Assembly (NCBI GenBank): GCA_965226245.1
Contig: CBDDCL010000009.1
Coordinates: 1 to 64,000, forward strand
Source: CBDCYS01 sp965226245
Lineage (GTDB): Bacteria > Acidobacteriota > Terriglobia > Bryobacterales > UBA6623
Length of the DNA stretch: 64,000 nt
Direction: 5' to 3'
The notes beneath the pieces were generated by a model that worked only from the letters and a program-made list of their open reading frames with translations, ran no database searches and was not told the origin of the DNA. The position numbers were made by a program, and so were the translations under genes. Positions 53,821 to 63,472 of the stretch are shown piece after piece (the stretch's first letter is position 1; each line of letters begins with the position of its first letter).

Positions 53821-54269
53821 TGCGCCGGACGGGAACGTTCATCGATGCGAATCTACTTGTGGTGCTTGTCGTTGGATTAGTAGATCGAAAGTTGGTTGGT
53901 AAACGTCGCCGAACGAGGACCTTTACGCCGGAAAATTACGACCGTCTTCTCGTGGAGATCGGGGATCTCCCAATATTTGTTACGCCGAATACACTTACCG
54001 AAGCGTCCAATCTGCTTGAGGACCCCAAAGACACTCGATTTCTTGACCAGCTCCGGGTCCTCATCGAAATAAGCAAGGAGATTGTCGTCGACAGTTCCAC
54101 CGCCGCGCAGAACAGCGATTTCACACGGCTTGGACTAGCCGACACCGCGCTTCTGGAGGTCATCTCGGCGGAACGGCCACTGTTCACCGTGGATTCCGCG
54201 CTTTACAGAGCTGCTCTGTCAAAGGGAGAGGCGAGCGCGGTCAACTTCACGTATCTCCAGAACTTGTAG
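53817..54269 (+). CDS. PIN-domain protein, putative toxin
   Basis: 150 residues. TFIDANLLVVLVVGLVD gives the first Asp, TPNTLTEASNLL the conserved Glu, and FTRLGLADTALLEV plus LFTVDSALYRAAL the later acids of a PIN ribonuclease. It differs from the VapC at 19570. Coupled to the gene at 53536. Likely an RNase toxin or RNA-processing enzyme. Confidence 0.65.
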   Translation: MMRRTGTFIDANLLVVLVVGLVDRKLVGKRRRTRTFTPENYDRLLVEIGDLPIFVTPNTLTEASNLLEDPKDTRFLDQLRVLIEISKEIVVDSSTAAQNSDFTRLGLADTALLEVISAERPLFTVDSALYRAALSKGEASAVNFTYLQNL

Positions 54270-54284
54270 CCGGTCGACGAAAAG

Positions 54285-54378
54285 GCAACTCTCTGTACTA
54301 CAGCGACAACCTGGACATTCTCCAACGTTACATTCAGGACGAGAATGTTGACCTGGTCTTCAAGAGCAACCACCTACA
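54285..54378 (+). pseudogene. DNA methyltransferase, N-terminal scrap
   Basis: RRKGNSLYYSDNLDILQRYI and then QDENVDLV match the start of beta-class adenine methylases of type III or similar systems, which go on with a DPPF motif. Here that motif is missing and FKSNH follows directly, after which the IS1380 copy C begins. So it is both internally deleted and truncated. Confidence 0.65.
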
Positions 54379-56179
54379 CCTGAATTATGCACTGCGGGGT
54401 GCACCGGAGGAGGGCTGAGCCGCCAGGGGCCATTTGGGGGACCCCCGAAAACATGGGGTAATAAGGTAGGCTGGCAAAGATTTCAGCTTCGCCAGTCAAC
54501 CCCAAGGAGGTCACCCAAATGGTTACCAAGCGAAAACAGCATAGCTCCCGAAGGCCCGTCAAACAAGGCCGGGGCGCGAGGGCCCCGCGGCCCAATAAAA
54601 TCGGGGCTGCCACGCCTTATCACTTCCGCGGCAAGAATCTGACTCCCTACGGCGGCTTGCTGCCCGTCGCCACCCTGCTCGAAAAACTCGGCTTCCAGGC
54701 GCTGCTGGAAGAAACCATCACGAACAAACGAATCACCCGTGTGATGAGCCTCTACCAGTTTGTGCTGGCCCTCGTGCTGGGCCTCTATGTCGGCTTTGCG
54801 CGGCTGAACCAACTCCGCTTCATCGCCCGCGACCCCATCTTGACCGGCATCTTGCAAGTGACGCGTCTGCCGCCGCAGTCCACGCTGTGGCGCTTTCTGG
54901 CCTCGCTGCACCTCAACGTGGCGAAGCAGATCCTTTCCATTCAGCGCCAGCTGCGGGAACGAGTCTGGGCCGCGGCCCAGGTGAAATTGGAGACGGTGAC
55001 GCTGGACACCGACACCACCGTGCACACGCTCTACGGCCGCCAGATGGGCGGGCGCAAGAGTTACAACCCCAAGAACAAGGGCAAGCGCAGCTACCAGCCG
55101 ATACTGACTTTCCTGGCCGAGACGCGCGAATACCTGATGGGCGGGTTGCGCAACGGCGACCGGCCCACGGGCCGGCAGATCGCCGCCCACCTCGAGAGCG
55201 CCTTTCGGGCTTTGCCGCACGGCGTGAAGAAAATCCTGGCGCGGGCCGATTCCGGGTTTTATTGCTGGGAGGCGGTGGAGGCCTATGAAAAGGCGGCTTG
55301 TCAGTTCGTCATCGTGGCGCGCAAGACCAGGCGGCTGGTCGAGCAGTTGCAGCAAGCGGCCTGGAAGCCCTCGCCCCACAGCGATGCGGATGCGGAATGC
55401 GAATTCCTCTACCAGCCGCAGGGCTGGGCGCGGGCCTGTCGTTTCCTGGCGCTGCGTTACGAAAACGAACCCGCGGCCGGCGCGGCCGAGCAATACCAGC
55501 TGTTTGCCACCAGCGCTTACACCTACCGCGTGTTTGTCACCAACCTGGCCGAACCGATCGCGGCGGTGGTGTGGTTTTACAATCAGCGCGCCGCAGCCGA
55601 GAACCTCATCAAGGAGGCCAACAACGACGCCGGGCTGGCGGCCCATCCCTCGCGCCGCTTTGACATGAACCGCAATCACTTTCAGCTGGCCATGCTGGCC
55701 TACAACCTCAACTGCTGGCTGCTGCTGTTCAACCGCGAAGCCCAAGCCAGCGTGGAGACACTGCGGCACACCACCCTGGCGACGGCGCGGCTACGCTTTC
55801 TGTTCGTGGCGGCCAAGATCTGGCGGCACGCCGGCAGAACGGGTGTCAGCTACAGCGATCATTATGAGGAAAAGGGCCTGTTTGAACGGCTGATGCGGCG
55901 GCTGCGGGCGATGGGGCAACCGGGATCGAGCTTCGCGCCGGTGGTGGAGGGTGCGCTGAGTTGAGGGGCGCTCCATGCATAAAATTTCATGCACTCGCCG
56001 CAACGTACTGGGAACACGCCGCTTGCCCGCCCGCTTTTGCCCGCCGGGATTGGCAGGCGGCTCAAACAGGGAGGGAAACAGAGGAAAAGACGACTTGCTA
56101 AATCACTGAGTTGACACGACTGCCGCTACCGCCACAACTCCATCGGCGATGGCTACGCCGAATCTGTGCATAATTCAGG
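54379..56179. mobile_element. Full-length IS1380-family element, copy C
   Basis: 1801 bp, ends CCTGAATTATGCAC and inverse, with TACA directly repeated on both sides (54375-54378, 56180-56183), consistent with a 4-bp target duplication. Same element as copy B, opposite orientation. Confidence 0.93.
54519..55964 (+). CDS. IS1380-family transposase
   Basis: 481 residues, almost the same sequence as the protein at 26246-27691 (for example VTLDTDTTVHTLYG and NLIKEANNDAGLAAHPSRR). Differences are scattered substitutions. Intact and probably active. AAGGAGG lies 10 bases before the ATG. Confidence 0.95.
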   Translation: MVTKRKQHSSRRPVKQGRGARAPRPNKIGAATPYHFRGKNLTPYGGLLPVATLLEKLGFQALLEETITNKRITRVMSLYQFVLALVLGLYVGFARLNQLRFIARDPILTGILQVTRLPPQSTLWRFLASLHLNVAKQILSIQRQLRERVWAAAQVKLETVTLDTDTTVHTLYGRQMGGRKSYNPKNKGKRSYQPILTFLAETREYLMGGLRNGDRPTGRQIAAHLESAFRALPHGVKKILARADSGFYCWEAVEAYEKAACQFVIVARKTRRLVEQLQQAAWKPSPHSDADAECEFLYQPQGWARACRFLALRYENEPAAGAAEQYQLFATSAYTYRVFVTNLAEPIAAVVWFYNQRAAAENLIKEANNDAGLAAHPSRRFDMNRNHFQLAMLAYNLNCWLLLFNREAQASVETLRHTTLATARLRFLFVAAKIWRHAGRTGVSYSDHYEEKGLFERLMRRLRAMGQPGSSFAPVVEGALS

Positions 56180-56454
56180 TACAAGCAATCTCATTGATGC
56201 CGAAGGTCGAATGAGAAGGCTATACCAGCCTCAACGAAACGTTCCAACCACGTCTTCCTTTGGGCATCGGTAAACCTTGGCCGACAAGGCAGGATTTAGA
56301 CCTTTGGGAAGGCGCCGGTGAGCAGCCTTGGTCGCGGTCGGCCCAGCAGCGAATTAATCCAGTTTCGCTCGAAATCAGTCGATGAGCACGGCCAGGCGCT
56401 ATTGTAGTGCGCCAATAGTACCGCAACGTATAGATCTTGGTTGGGGAAGAGGGA

Positions 56455-56546
56455 AGCCCGTTGAAACGGGCTGACAACCTTCAGCGGCACGGTTTACCAG
56501 TCGTAAAACGACTGGCCTGGAAACACCAAGCCGCGTGAACGCGGCT
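56455..56546. repeat. Cluster of three hairpins, REP-like
   Basis: Three perfect stem-loops in 92 bp: AGCCCGTT-GA-AACGGGCT (56455-56472), CCAGTCGT-AAA-ACGACTGG (56497-56515) and AGCCGCG-TGAA-CGCGGCT (56529-56546). They share architecture rather than sequence, as in REP/RAYT-type palindrome clusters. Confidence 0.6.
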
Positions 56547-56599
56547 CAAATGGTCCGTATCACGCCGCTAACAGGCACGGAAGCGATTCACCATACGTT

Positions 56600-56998
56600 A
56601 CGGTCTGATTGGCGCGCTACACTAGGATACCAAGGCGACCTGGGCTACTCATCGGTATGCGGCAACCTGTGGGGCAAGCTCTACCACGAGCACGGTCGCG
56701 GTAAGCTGGATTGGAAAGACCACCGCACCGAGGCAGTGTAGCCGGAGGAGTGGAACCGCTACAAAGATCCTCGCCGTCGGTGACCGCATCTGGACAGCGG
56801 TCAACGGCACGCTCTGCACCGCGATAAAGGATCCCGGGGGAGAACGCGCTGGCAAGATCGCTTTTCAGATCCACAGCGGCCCGCCCGAGACGGTTCGCTA
56901 CCGCAATCCGACCCTGACCCGTCAGCCGAAGCTTACGCTGGCTGACTTGAACGAGCAGGAATTGAATTCACGTTTGACCGAACCTCTTGACCAAAAAA
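56600..56998 (+). pseudogene. DUF1080 (3-keto-disaccharide hydrolase-like) remnant
   Basis: ATLGYQGDLGYSSVCGNLWG, LYHEHGRGKLDW, then a stop and a frameshift (near 56764), then ILAVGDRIWTAVNGTLCTAI, KDPGGERAGKIAFQIHSGPP and ETVRYRNPTL. These are the conserved second half of DUF1080 domains, secreted concanavalin-like enzymes that act on modified sugars. The N-terminal half is missing. Its frame runs into the next gene without a stop, probably through a slip in the A7 run at 56993. Confidence 0.75.
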
Positions 56999-57009
56999 AT
57001 AAGCATGCA

Positions 57010-58566
57010 ATGCGACGACTAGCCGGCCTCATCCTTCTCTCTTGTATTTGTGTCGCGCGGGCATCGGCCCAAAGTGAAGATGACTGGCCGACATTCGGTC
57101 ATGACCCGCAACGCAGCGGTTGGGCCAAGGGCGAACGCTCGCTCAGTCCGGGAAGTGTCTCGAAGCTCGAGTTGAAGTGGAAGACCAACGTCGAGAACAA
57201 AGGCCGACTGCTCTTTTCGCTTACCGCGCCCATCGTGGCTCTCAATGTGCCGACGGCCAACGGTGTTGCTGATGTCGCCTATACCGCCGGAACCGAGGGC
57301 GGCGTTTTCGCGATCGATTCGAAGACAGGCAAAATTCTCTGGGAGTGGAAACCCCGCACGTACGTCAACCCCAGCGAACTCGGTCTGCAAGGCAGCCTCT
57401 ACTGCCCGAACACCGTCAGCGCCACGCCGACCTTCGACCGCCGCACGAACATCCTCTACACCATCGCCATCGACGGCGCGCTCTACGGGCTCGACATGGG
57501 CAGCGGCGAGGTCCGCTTCGGGCCCGTCCAATTCGTTGCGGCCTACTCGAAAGGCTGGAGCCTCAACCTCGTCGGAGACACCATCTACACAACGCTCGCG
57601 CAAGGCTGTGGTGGCGCGTTGTCGGGCATCTATTCGATGGACATCAGCGACCGCCATCACCCCGTCGTGCGCCAGCTTCTGCTCGGCAATACCACCACCG
57701 GCGGCATCTGGGGACGCGGCGGTCCTATTATCGGCGAAGACGGCCGCGTCTACGGCTCGACGGCCGACGGGCCCTTCGACCCGGCGGCGGGAGACTATTC
57801 AAACGCCGTCGTCGCGGCTTCGCTCGACACGCTTGATCTGGTTGATTACTTCGTGCCCAACAATTGGTTCGAGCTTTGGCGCGAGGACCTTGACTACGGC
57901 GGGGCAAGCCCGGCCTGGTTCGGTTGGCGAGACTACAACGTGCTCGCCAGCGGCGCGAAGGAGGGTGTCCTTTATTTACATGACGCCTCTTCGTTGGGCG
58001 GCAAAGATCATCAGACGCCTTTGATGGACGGCATTCGCCTCGGCAACGACGAAAAAGCGTCTACCTCGCGCGGCATTTGGGGCGGGATCTCGACTTGGCG
58101 TGCCGACGACGGCGAAAGGTGGATCTACGTCCCTGTGTACGGTCCGGTGTCGAAGGCAGCGCCGAAGTTCCCCGTCACGCACGGCGAGGTCACCGACGGC
58201 AGCGTGATGGCGTTCAAGATCGTTGCTGATGGCGCAACCGGAAAGCCCGTCGCCGAAGCCGCCTGGGTCTCGGAAAACTACCGGGTGCCCGATCCGGTTG
58301 CCATCGCTAATGGACTGGTGTTTGTTCTGGAGACAGGCGAAAATCCCGACCAGAGCGGTCAGGCACGGACGAAGGCCGCCGGAGCGCGTCTGACCCAAAC
58401 GAACAACGCGGTGCTGCACGCGCTCGATGCCCGCACCGGAAAGCCCCTCTACAACAGCGGCGACGCCATGAGCACCTTCGTGCACTTCAGCGGGTTGGCG
58501 ATTGCAGGCAGCCGGATCTACACGGTGGATTATGATTCCAACGTGTATTGTTTCGGTTTGAGGTAA
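57010..58566 (+). CDS. PQQ-type beta-propeller secreted protein
   Basis: 518 residues from ATG 57010, with signal peptide MRRLAGLILLSCICVARASA. Propeller blades show the AFDAxTG-like pattern (GGVFAIDSKTGKILWEWKP, GALYGLDMGSGEVRFGPVQF, NAVLHALDARTGKPLYNSGD). It has the length of single-chain PQQ-like proteins, but without a cytochrome domain its enzymatic role is open (dehydrogenase-like or binding protein). It follows the DUF1080 remnant and precedes the sulfatase by 15 bp, suggesting a former catabolic operon. Confidence 0.75.
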   Translation: MRRLAGLILLSCICVARASAQSEDDWPTFGHDPQRSGWAKGERSLSPGSVSKLELKWKTNVENKGRLLFSLTAPIVALNVPTANGVADVAYTAGTEGGVFAIDSKTGKILWEWKPRTYVNPSELGLQGSLYCPNTVSATPTFDRRTNILYTIAIDGALYGLDMGSGEVRFGPVQFVAAYSKGWSLNLVGDTIYTTLAQGCGGALSGIYSMDISDRHHPVVRQLLLGNTTTGGIWGRGGPIIGEDGRVYGSTADGPFDPAAGDYSNAVVAASLDTLDLVDYFVPNNWFELWREDLDYGGASPAWFGWRDYNVLASGAKEGVLYLHDASSLGGKDHQTPLMDGIRLGNDEKASTSRGIWGGISTWRADDGERWIYVPVYGPVSKAAPKFPVTHGEVTDGSVMAFKIVADGATGKPVAEAAWVSENYRVPDPVAIANGLVFVLETGENPDQSGQARTKAAGARLTQTNNAVLHALDARTGKPLYNSGDAMSTFVHFSGLAIAGSRIYTVDYDSNVYCFGLR

Positions 58567-58581
58567 AGGTCGACAGGAGAT

Positions 58582-60393
58582 ATGAAAGATCCGGGGTGTA
58601 TAATGTCCACGCCTATGGCCAATCCCGTACCATCGCGACGAAACTTCCTTGGTCAGGTTGGCGCTACGTCGCTCTTGCTTTCGGCTTGTTCGCAAAATGC
58701 GCCCGCCTCTCAAAAGCCGAACATCGTCCTCGTCATCACCGATGACCAAGGCTACGGCGATCTTGGCTGCCACGGCAACCCGGTCATCAACACGCCCAAC
58801 ATGGACCAGTTCCACGCCGAGAGCGTGCGCTTCACCGACTTCCATGTCGACCCGCTCTGCGCGCCCACCCGCGCGGGGCTGCTGACCGGACGCTATGCCT
58901 ACCGCTGCGGCGTTACAGCCGCCTTTGCCGGACGCTCAATCCTCCGGCCTGAAGAGAGGACCCTAGCCGAGATCCTGAAACAGAACGGTTATGCGACTGG
59001 CCTGTTCGGCAAGTGGCACCTTGGCGACAACTTCCCCTTCCGACCCAATGAGCGCGGGTTCGACGAAACCGTCGTCTGCTGGAGCGGCGGTGCCACCCAA
59101 GCCGCCGATGCTTGGGGCAACGACTACTTCGACGATCGGTATTCTCACAACAACGTCGTCGAGCAATACCAGGGCTACTGCACCGACGTGTTCTTCCGGG
59201 AAGGCCTCGAGTGGATCGAGAAACACCGCGACTCGCCGTTCTTCGCCTACTTCCCGCTCAACGCCCCCCACGCGCCGTACTTTGTCGACGAGCGCTACAG
59301 CAGGCCCTACCTCGAAAGAGGCGTCCCCGAGAGGATGGCCGCCTTCTACGGGATGATCGAGAACATCGACGAGAACCTCGGCGCCTTCCGCTCGAGGCTC
59401 GACGAGTTGGACCTCACCGACAACACTATCTTCATCTTCATGACCGACAACGGCACCGCCGCGGGCCTCTCCGACGCAGGGGAATGGAAGGGGCACCCGG
59501 CGGGGATGCGCGCCAGAAAAGGTTCGAAATACGACGGCGGTCATCGTGTCCCGTTCTTCATACAATGGCCGGCCGGCGGCATCGGCGGTGGCCTTGACAT
59601 AGAGCGTTTGACCACCAACATCGACGTCACGCCGACGCTGATCGAGCTCGCCGGGCTCAAGTTGCCTAAGCCGATCGAGTTTGACGGTCGCAGCCTCGTG
59701 CCTCTGCTGCGCAACGAGCACGGATGGGCGGACGGCCGCATCCATTTCACGCAGCATTCGCAGTTCACCTATGAGGGCGTGCGGCAGATGGACAAGCCCA
59801 AGCCGTTCCTCAATAGTTGCGTGCTCGATGAACAGTGGCGACTCGTCGACGGCAAGGAGCTCTACGACATCAAGACCGACCTGGGGCAAGCAAACGACGT
59901 CTCTGCCGAACACCCGGAAGAAGTGGAGCGCTTGCGAAGGGCGTACGATGCCTGGTGGAGAGAAGTTTCCGAACCTGCGACCGAGTACGTCGAGATCCCG
60001 ATCGGCGCGGACGGCGGGAACCCATCTCGACTGACCAGCTTCGACTGGCGCCCCAAGGGCGGGCCGCCGAACCAGGCCGTGATGCAGAACCCTGAAGAGG
60101 TGCGCAACTACGAGGGCGACAGCTTTTGGGCGGTGAACGTGGCGAAGTCCGGCAAGTACTCCTTCACTTTGATGGAGCGGCCTCCCGAAGCCGAGTACGC
60201 CATCGAGGGGGCCGAGGCGCGGCTGAAGATCGGCCCGTTCGAGGGACGACAGTCGATTCCGGACGGGGCGCGTTCTGTGCGGTTCGAAGCGGAGCTTGAA
60301 GAGGGCTCAGCGAAGCTTTGGACCTGGTTCGACCGGGCTGACGGTTCGACGCGCGGAGCATACTACTGCGACGTCGAACGACTTCCCGGGTAG
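58582..60393 (+). CDS. Secreted arylsulfatase
   Basis: 603 residues. A Tat/lipoprotein-like signal (SRRNFLGQVGATSLLLSACS), then NIVLVITDDQGYGDLGCHG, and the sulfatase signature CAPTRAGLLTGRY with C93 the residue converted to formylglycine. FGKWHLG, a DNG motif (FIFMTDNGTAAG) and RKGSKYDGGHRVPFF complete the active site. The 120-residue C-terminal extension is extra. It hydrolyses sulfate esters on carbohydrates or other organics. A formylglycine-generating enzyme is needed but not in the window. Start at 58582 has AGGAG very close; ATGs at 58603 and 58615 are alternatives. Confidence 0.9.
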   Translation: MKDPGCIMSTPMANPVPSRRNFLGQVGATSLLLSACSQNAPASQKPNIVLVITDDQGYGDLGCHGNPVINTPNMDQFHAESVRFTDFHVDPLCAPTRAGLLTGRYAYRCGVTAAFAGRSILRPEERTLAEILKQNGYATGLFGKWHLGDNFPFRPNERGFDETVVCWSGGATQAADAWGNDYFDDRYSHNNVVEQYQGYCTDVFFREGLEWIEKHRDSPFFAYFPLNAPHAPYFVDERYSRPYLERGVPERMAAFYGMIENIDENLGAFRSRLDELDLTDNTIFIFMTDNGTAAGLSDAGEWKGHPAGMRARKGSKYDGGHRVPFFIQWPAGGIGGGLDIERLTTNIDVTPTLIELAGLKLPKPIEFDGRSLVPLLRNEHGWADGRIHFTQHSQFTYEGVRQMDKPKPFLNSCVLDEQWRLVDGKELYDIKTDLGQANDVSAEHPEEVERLRRAYDAWWREVSEPATEYVEIPIGADGGNPSRLTSFDWRPKGGPPNQAVMQNPEEVRNYEGDSFWAVNVAKSGKYSFTLMERPPEAEYAIEGAEARLKIGPFEGRQSIPDGARSVRFEAELEEGSAKLWTWFDRADGSTRGAYYCDVERLPG

Positions 60394-60417
60394 GGGTGAG
60401 GCATGCCTCACCCCTAC
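60390..60417. terminator. Perfect 28-bp palindrome after sulfatase gene
   Basis: GTAGGGGTGAGGCA and its exact inverse, with no loop, starting inside the last codon and stop of the sulfatase gene. It could act as a transcription terminator (no T run) or be a mobile palindrome. Confidence 0.55.
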
Positions 60418-61258
60418 GCCTTTAACAGCAACCTTCCGACCATCTGCTCTCAAAGGGTCATCTTGATGCAGTGTTCGAGGCCATGGATCTCGGCGAGATT
60501 GCAGTGAGCTATCGCACCCATCTGCCGGGACCTCCCGGTCTCAATCAACAATGGGAAGAGCGGTTTAGGGAGAAGACGAGTGTCCCGTCAGGTTCGATAC
60601 GGACGTTACAACCAGGGCGATAAGCGACTACGGTTAGTCGAGACGACCCGTTACTCAGTTAAGCCGGGCTCGGCCTCAGCACGCAGCACCCCACCGCTGC
60701 TCGGGACATCCAATCTTTGACTAACCGACTCTGTCCTGCGGGAGCCCCAAAACATTCATACGATTCTAGAGGGAATGACAGGACTGAGCACCCTCGCCCA
60801 AGTACACTTGGTTTTCCTCCACGCTCGACTGTTGGAATTATCGAGTATCGTCAATCGATCAGTGCCGGGGGGGCTCGCACCGGGCTGCTAGATCCTGAGT
60901 AACGTTAGGACCTTATCTGGAGGAACCCGGCGGGACAAGCTGCGAGCAAGGTCGACGATCGTGATCGCCGGGTTGCTTTGGATAAGGGCGTTTGAAGGAA
61001 GCCGCTGGGGCGGCGGACGCGTTCAGTCTGCGTCCAAGCTATGGGATTTGAATCGAGTTTCTTGGCCTCGGGGCAGGCGTTTGGAGTTGGCAAGACCGAC
61101 GGACGAGCTGGAACGCCGCGTTGCTGGCGGTGGCCGAGGCTCGCAAGAGTGCTGTTTGGCGGAGATTCCGGCAGGTTCGGCGCTCGGATCCGAGTGGCAG
61201 ACGCACTCCCGGCGCGCGCGTCGAAGGACACGCTGGCGTGACCGGCAGTTGGGTGGAG
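60418..61258. other. Long intergenic, nothing recognised
   Basis: Short open frames here are arginine/proline-rich shadows. The last 300 bp may be the non-coding end of the IS91-type element; I could not identify a terminal hairpin with certainty. Confidence 0.4.
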
Positions 61259-62428
61259 TTAGGACGTGTCAAAGTACTCCTGCTCCAGCTGCCAGGCGTC
61301 GAGTCGCTCGACCACGACCATCGCACCGCCACAGCTTGGACACGTCCAAGTGGCTGGAAGGCAAGTCGGGCCGGACGCCGAGGGTTTGGCTGTCGTCGCT
61401 TGGTTGGTTTCCAGTAGTTGTTGACATAGCGGCAACAACGCCCCACGTTTGCGGGCGGCGAGGAAGCCGAAGAAGCGGATACGAATGAAGCCGCGCGGCA
61501 GCACGTGCTGCAGGAACCTCCGAAGGAACTCTTCGGCCGTGAGCGTCATCAGCCGTCGCTTGCTGCCGCGGGCGTAGTCTTTCCAGCGAAAGGTGACCTT
61601 GCCTTGGGCGAAAGCAACCAAGCGATGATTGGAGATCGCGACCCGGTGGGTGTAGCGGGCTAAGTAGTTGAGGACATACCGCGGCCCGCCGAAGGGAGGC
61701 TTGGCGTAAACGACCCAGTCTTGGCGGAACAGCGATCGCACAAACGCGCGGAAGGCCTTCTGCTGCGTCAAGGGCTTCAGCGCGCCGGGAAGACAGAGTT
61801 CGCCATTGCGATAAGCGCGCTTGAGAGCGGCGACGAACTTGCCGCGAAAGACGCGGCTGAGCGCCTTCACCGGCAGAAAGAATCGATACCGTGGACGAAC
61901 CCAGGCTTTGTGATCGGGCGAGAGACCACCCGCCGGAATCACACAGTGGAGGTGTGGATGGTGCATCAGATTCTGTCCCCAGCTATGCAGCACGCTGAGG
62001 AAGCCGATCTGGGCGCCGAGGTGCTTGGGATCAGCGGCGATTTCCAAAAGGCTGTCCGCACTGGCACGGAACAACAGGCCATAGAGAAGTCGCTTGTTGT
62101 GGAACATCAACTCCGCCAGCTGCCGCGGAACAGTGAAGACCACATGCACGTAGGAAACCGGCAGCAGCTCTTTCTCACGAGCGGCGAGCCATTTGTCCCG
62201 CGCGCCGGTCTGGCACTTGGGGCAATGGCGGTTGCGGCATGAGTTATACGAGATGGCCGCGGTGAAGCCACAGCGAGTGCAGCGGTCGCGATGTCCGCCC
62301 AGCGCCGCCGTACGACAGCGTTCGATGGCTGAGAGCACTTTCAAGTGCAGCCCGTTCAGCCGCGATCGATGTTGACGGATGAAGTCTTCGCCTGCCGCGC
62401 GAATGATATCGGCTACAACAGGAGTCAT
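61259..62428 (-). CDS. IS91-family HUH transposase
   Basis: 389 residues. N-terminal zinc-binding domain (CTRCGFTAAISYNSCRNRHC with PKCQ), the HUH motif HHPHLHCVIPAGG, and the tyrosine helix YVLNYLARYTHRVAISNHRL with two candidate tyrosines. A CPSCGG pair closes the protein. IS91 elements move by rolling-circle replication and can carry neighbouring DNA with them. It appears intact. Confidence 0.92.
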   Translation of the reverse strand: MTPVVADIIRAAGEDFIRQHRSRLNGLHLKVLSAIERCRTAALGGHRDRCTRCGFTAAISYNSCRNRHCPKCQTGARDKWLAAREKELLPVSYVHVVFTVPRQLAELMFHNKRLLYGLLFRASADSLLEIAADPKHLGAQIGFLSVLHSWGQNLMHHPHLHCVIPAGGLSPDHKAWVRPRYRFFLPVKALSRVFRGKFVAALKRAYRNGELCLPGALKPLTQQKAFRAFVRSLFRQDWVVYAKPPFGGPRYVLNYLARYTHRVAISNHRLVAFAQGKVTFRWKDYARGSKRRLMTLTAEEFLRRFLQHVLPRGFIRIRFFGFLAARKRGALLPLCQQLLETNQATTAKPSASGPTCLPATWTCPSCGGAMVVVERLDAWQLEQEYFDTS

Positions 62429-62430
62429 AC

Positions 62431-63456
62431 GTGGGCGGATTGTTGATTCTCATAAGTATGATGACGGGAACGGTGGCGTTCCTCTCACTCATTCGACCGC
62501 GACCGCGTTTCTGGTTGCCAACCCGCAACCGAGCAGCCGTTGTGTGGGTTGCGTCATTCGTACTGTTTGCCGTCGGTGGGTCATTACTTCCAGTCCCCAC
62601 GCCAGAAACGCAGCCGGAAGAGTCGGCGTTGCGAGGAGTAACAGATACAGAGGTCGCCTCAGAAGCCACGGGAGTCGTGGCCGACCGAGAGGAAGATCCC
62701 GATGCGATGAATATTGGAAACAATGAGCAGGAAACACCTTGTATCCCGAGGAAGCTCTCGGAGGCATCAATGGAACTCGTGCGATTGTACGATCAACTCC
62801 ATACATTCAAAGACGACACCGCATTCCTCGATATGGGGTTCTCGCAGGCAGGCCCGTACTATGCCTGGATGGAGGCGGTGGAAGCGCATCAGGACGCCAA
62901 CCCAGGATGGGTGCTGTTCGATGAGCTGGGGTTCGCCGCCAACGAGGTGCTGATGCTCGGCATGAACTACATCTACGAAGATCCCGGCGCGTCCGCCCTG
63001 TCGGCGATTGAGTTCTTTGAAACAAAAATCCAAGCTGGCTTAGCTCTTACCAGATGCGCTGAGCCGAGGACGGCGGTGCAGGACATCGCCCGTACGAGCG
63101 CCGAGGCCCGGCGAGCCTATGTCAACCCACTGGCCCAGCCGCCTGCGGGGGCCGACGATATCGACGAGCGGGTTCTCAATCCCTGCATCGCCGCTGGGAT
63201 CGCACGCAATCCCGAGCTGGACGGCGTCACGCCCTGGGAGATCCGCAACATCTATCCGGAGATCTACGATCCGCTCGTGGCCCAGGTGCGGGCGCAGGCC
63301 GCGCCGATACTGGTGGAGTTCGGCGACGACGCGCGCGCCAGGAACATCCTTCTCGACAGGTTCCGTGACGACTGTATCCGGGGCGCGCACGGGGAGACGG
63401 AACCCGTGGACTGGTCTGAGGCCAAAGTCCGCGAGTTGTTGTCGATCCCGCAATGA
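62431..63456 (+). CDS. Conserved hypothetical with N-terminal membrane helices, probably truncated
   Basis: 341 residues from a GTG 2 bp away from the divergent IS91 start. Residues 1-52 form two hydrophobic segments (GGLLILISMMTGTVAFLSLI, AVVWVASFVLFAVGGSLLP), then an acidic linker and a soluble helical domain (LSEASMELVRLYDQLHTFKD, PGWVLFDELGFAANEVLMLG, WSEAKVRELLSI). The start lies at the edge of the IS91 element, so the true N-terminus may have been replaced. No function recognised. Confidence 0.55.
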   Translation: MGGLLILISMMTGTVAFLSLIRPRPRFWLPTRNRAAVVWVASFVLFAVGGSLLPVPTPETQPEESALRGVTDTEVASEATGVVADREEDPDAMNIGNNEQETPCIPRKLSEASMELVRLYDQLHTFKDDTAFLDMGFSQAGPYYAWMEAVEAHQDANPGWVLFDELGFAANEVLMLGMNYIYEDPGASALSAIEFFETKIQAGLALTRCAEPRTAVQDIARTSAEARRAYVNPLAQPPAGADDIDERVLNPCIAAGIARNPELDGVTPWEIRNIYPEIYDPLVAQVRAQAAPILVEFGDDARARNILLDRFRDDCIRGAHGETEPVDWSEAKVRELLSIPQ

Positions 63457-63472
63457 CATGAGCCACCCGTTA

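Noticed and set aside
60430..60720. Possible structured RNA downstream of the sulfatase gene
   Set aside because: No tRNA-like or other known fold could be seen, and stems were short.
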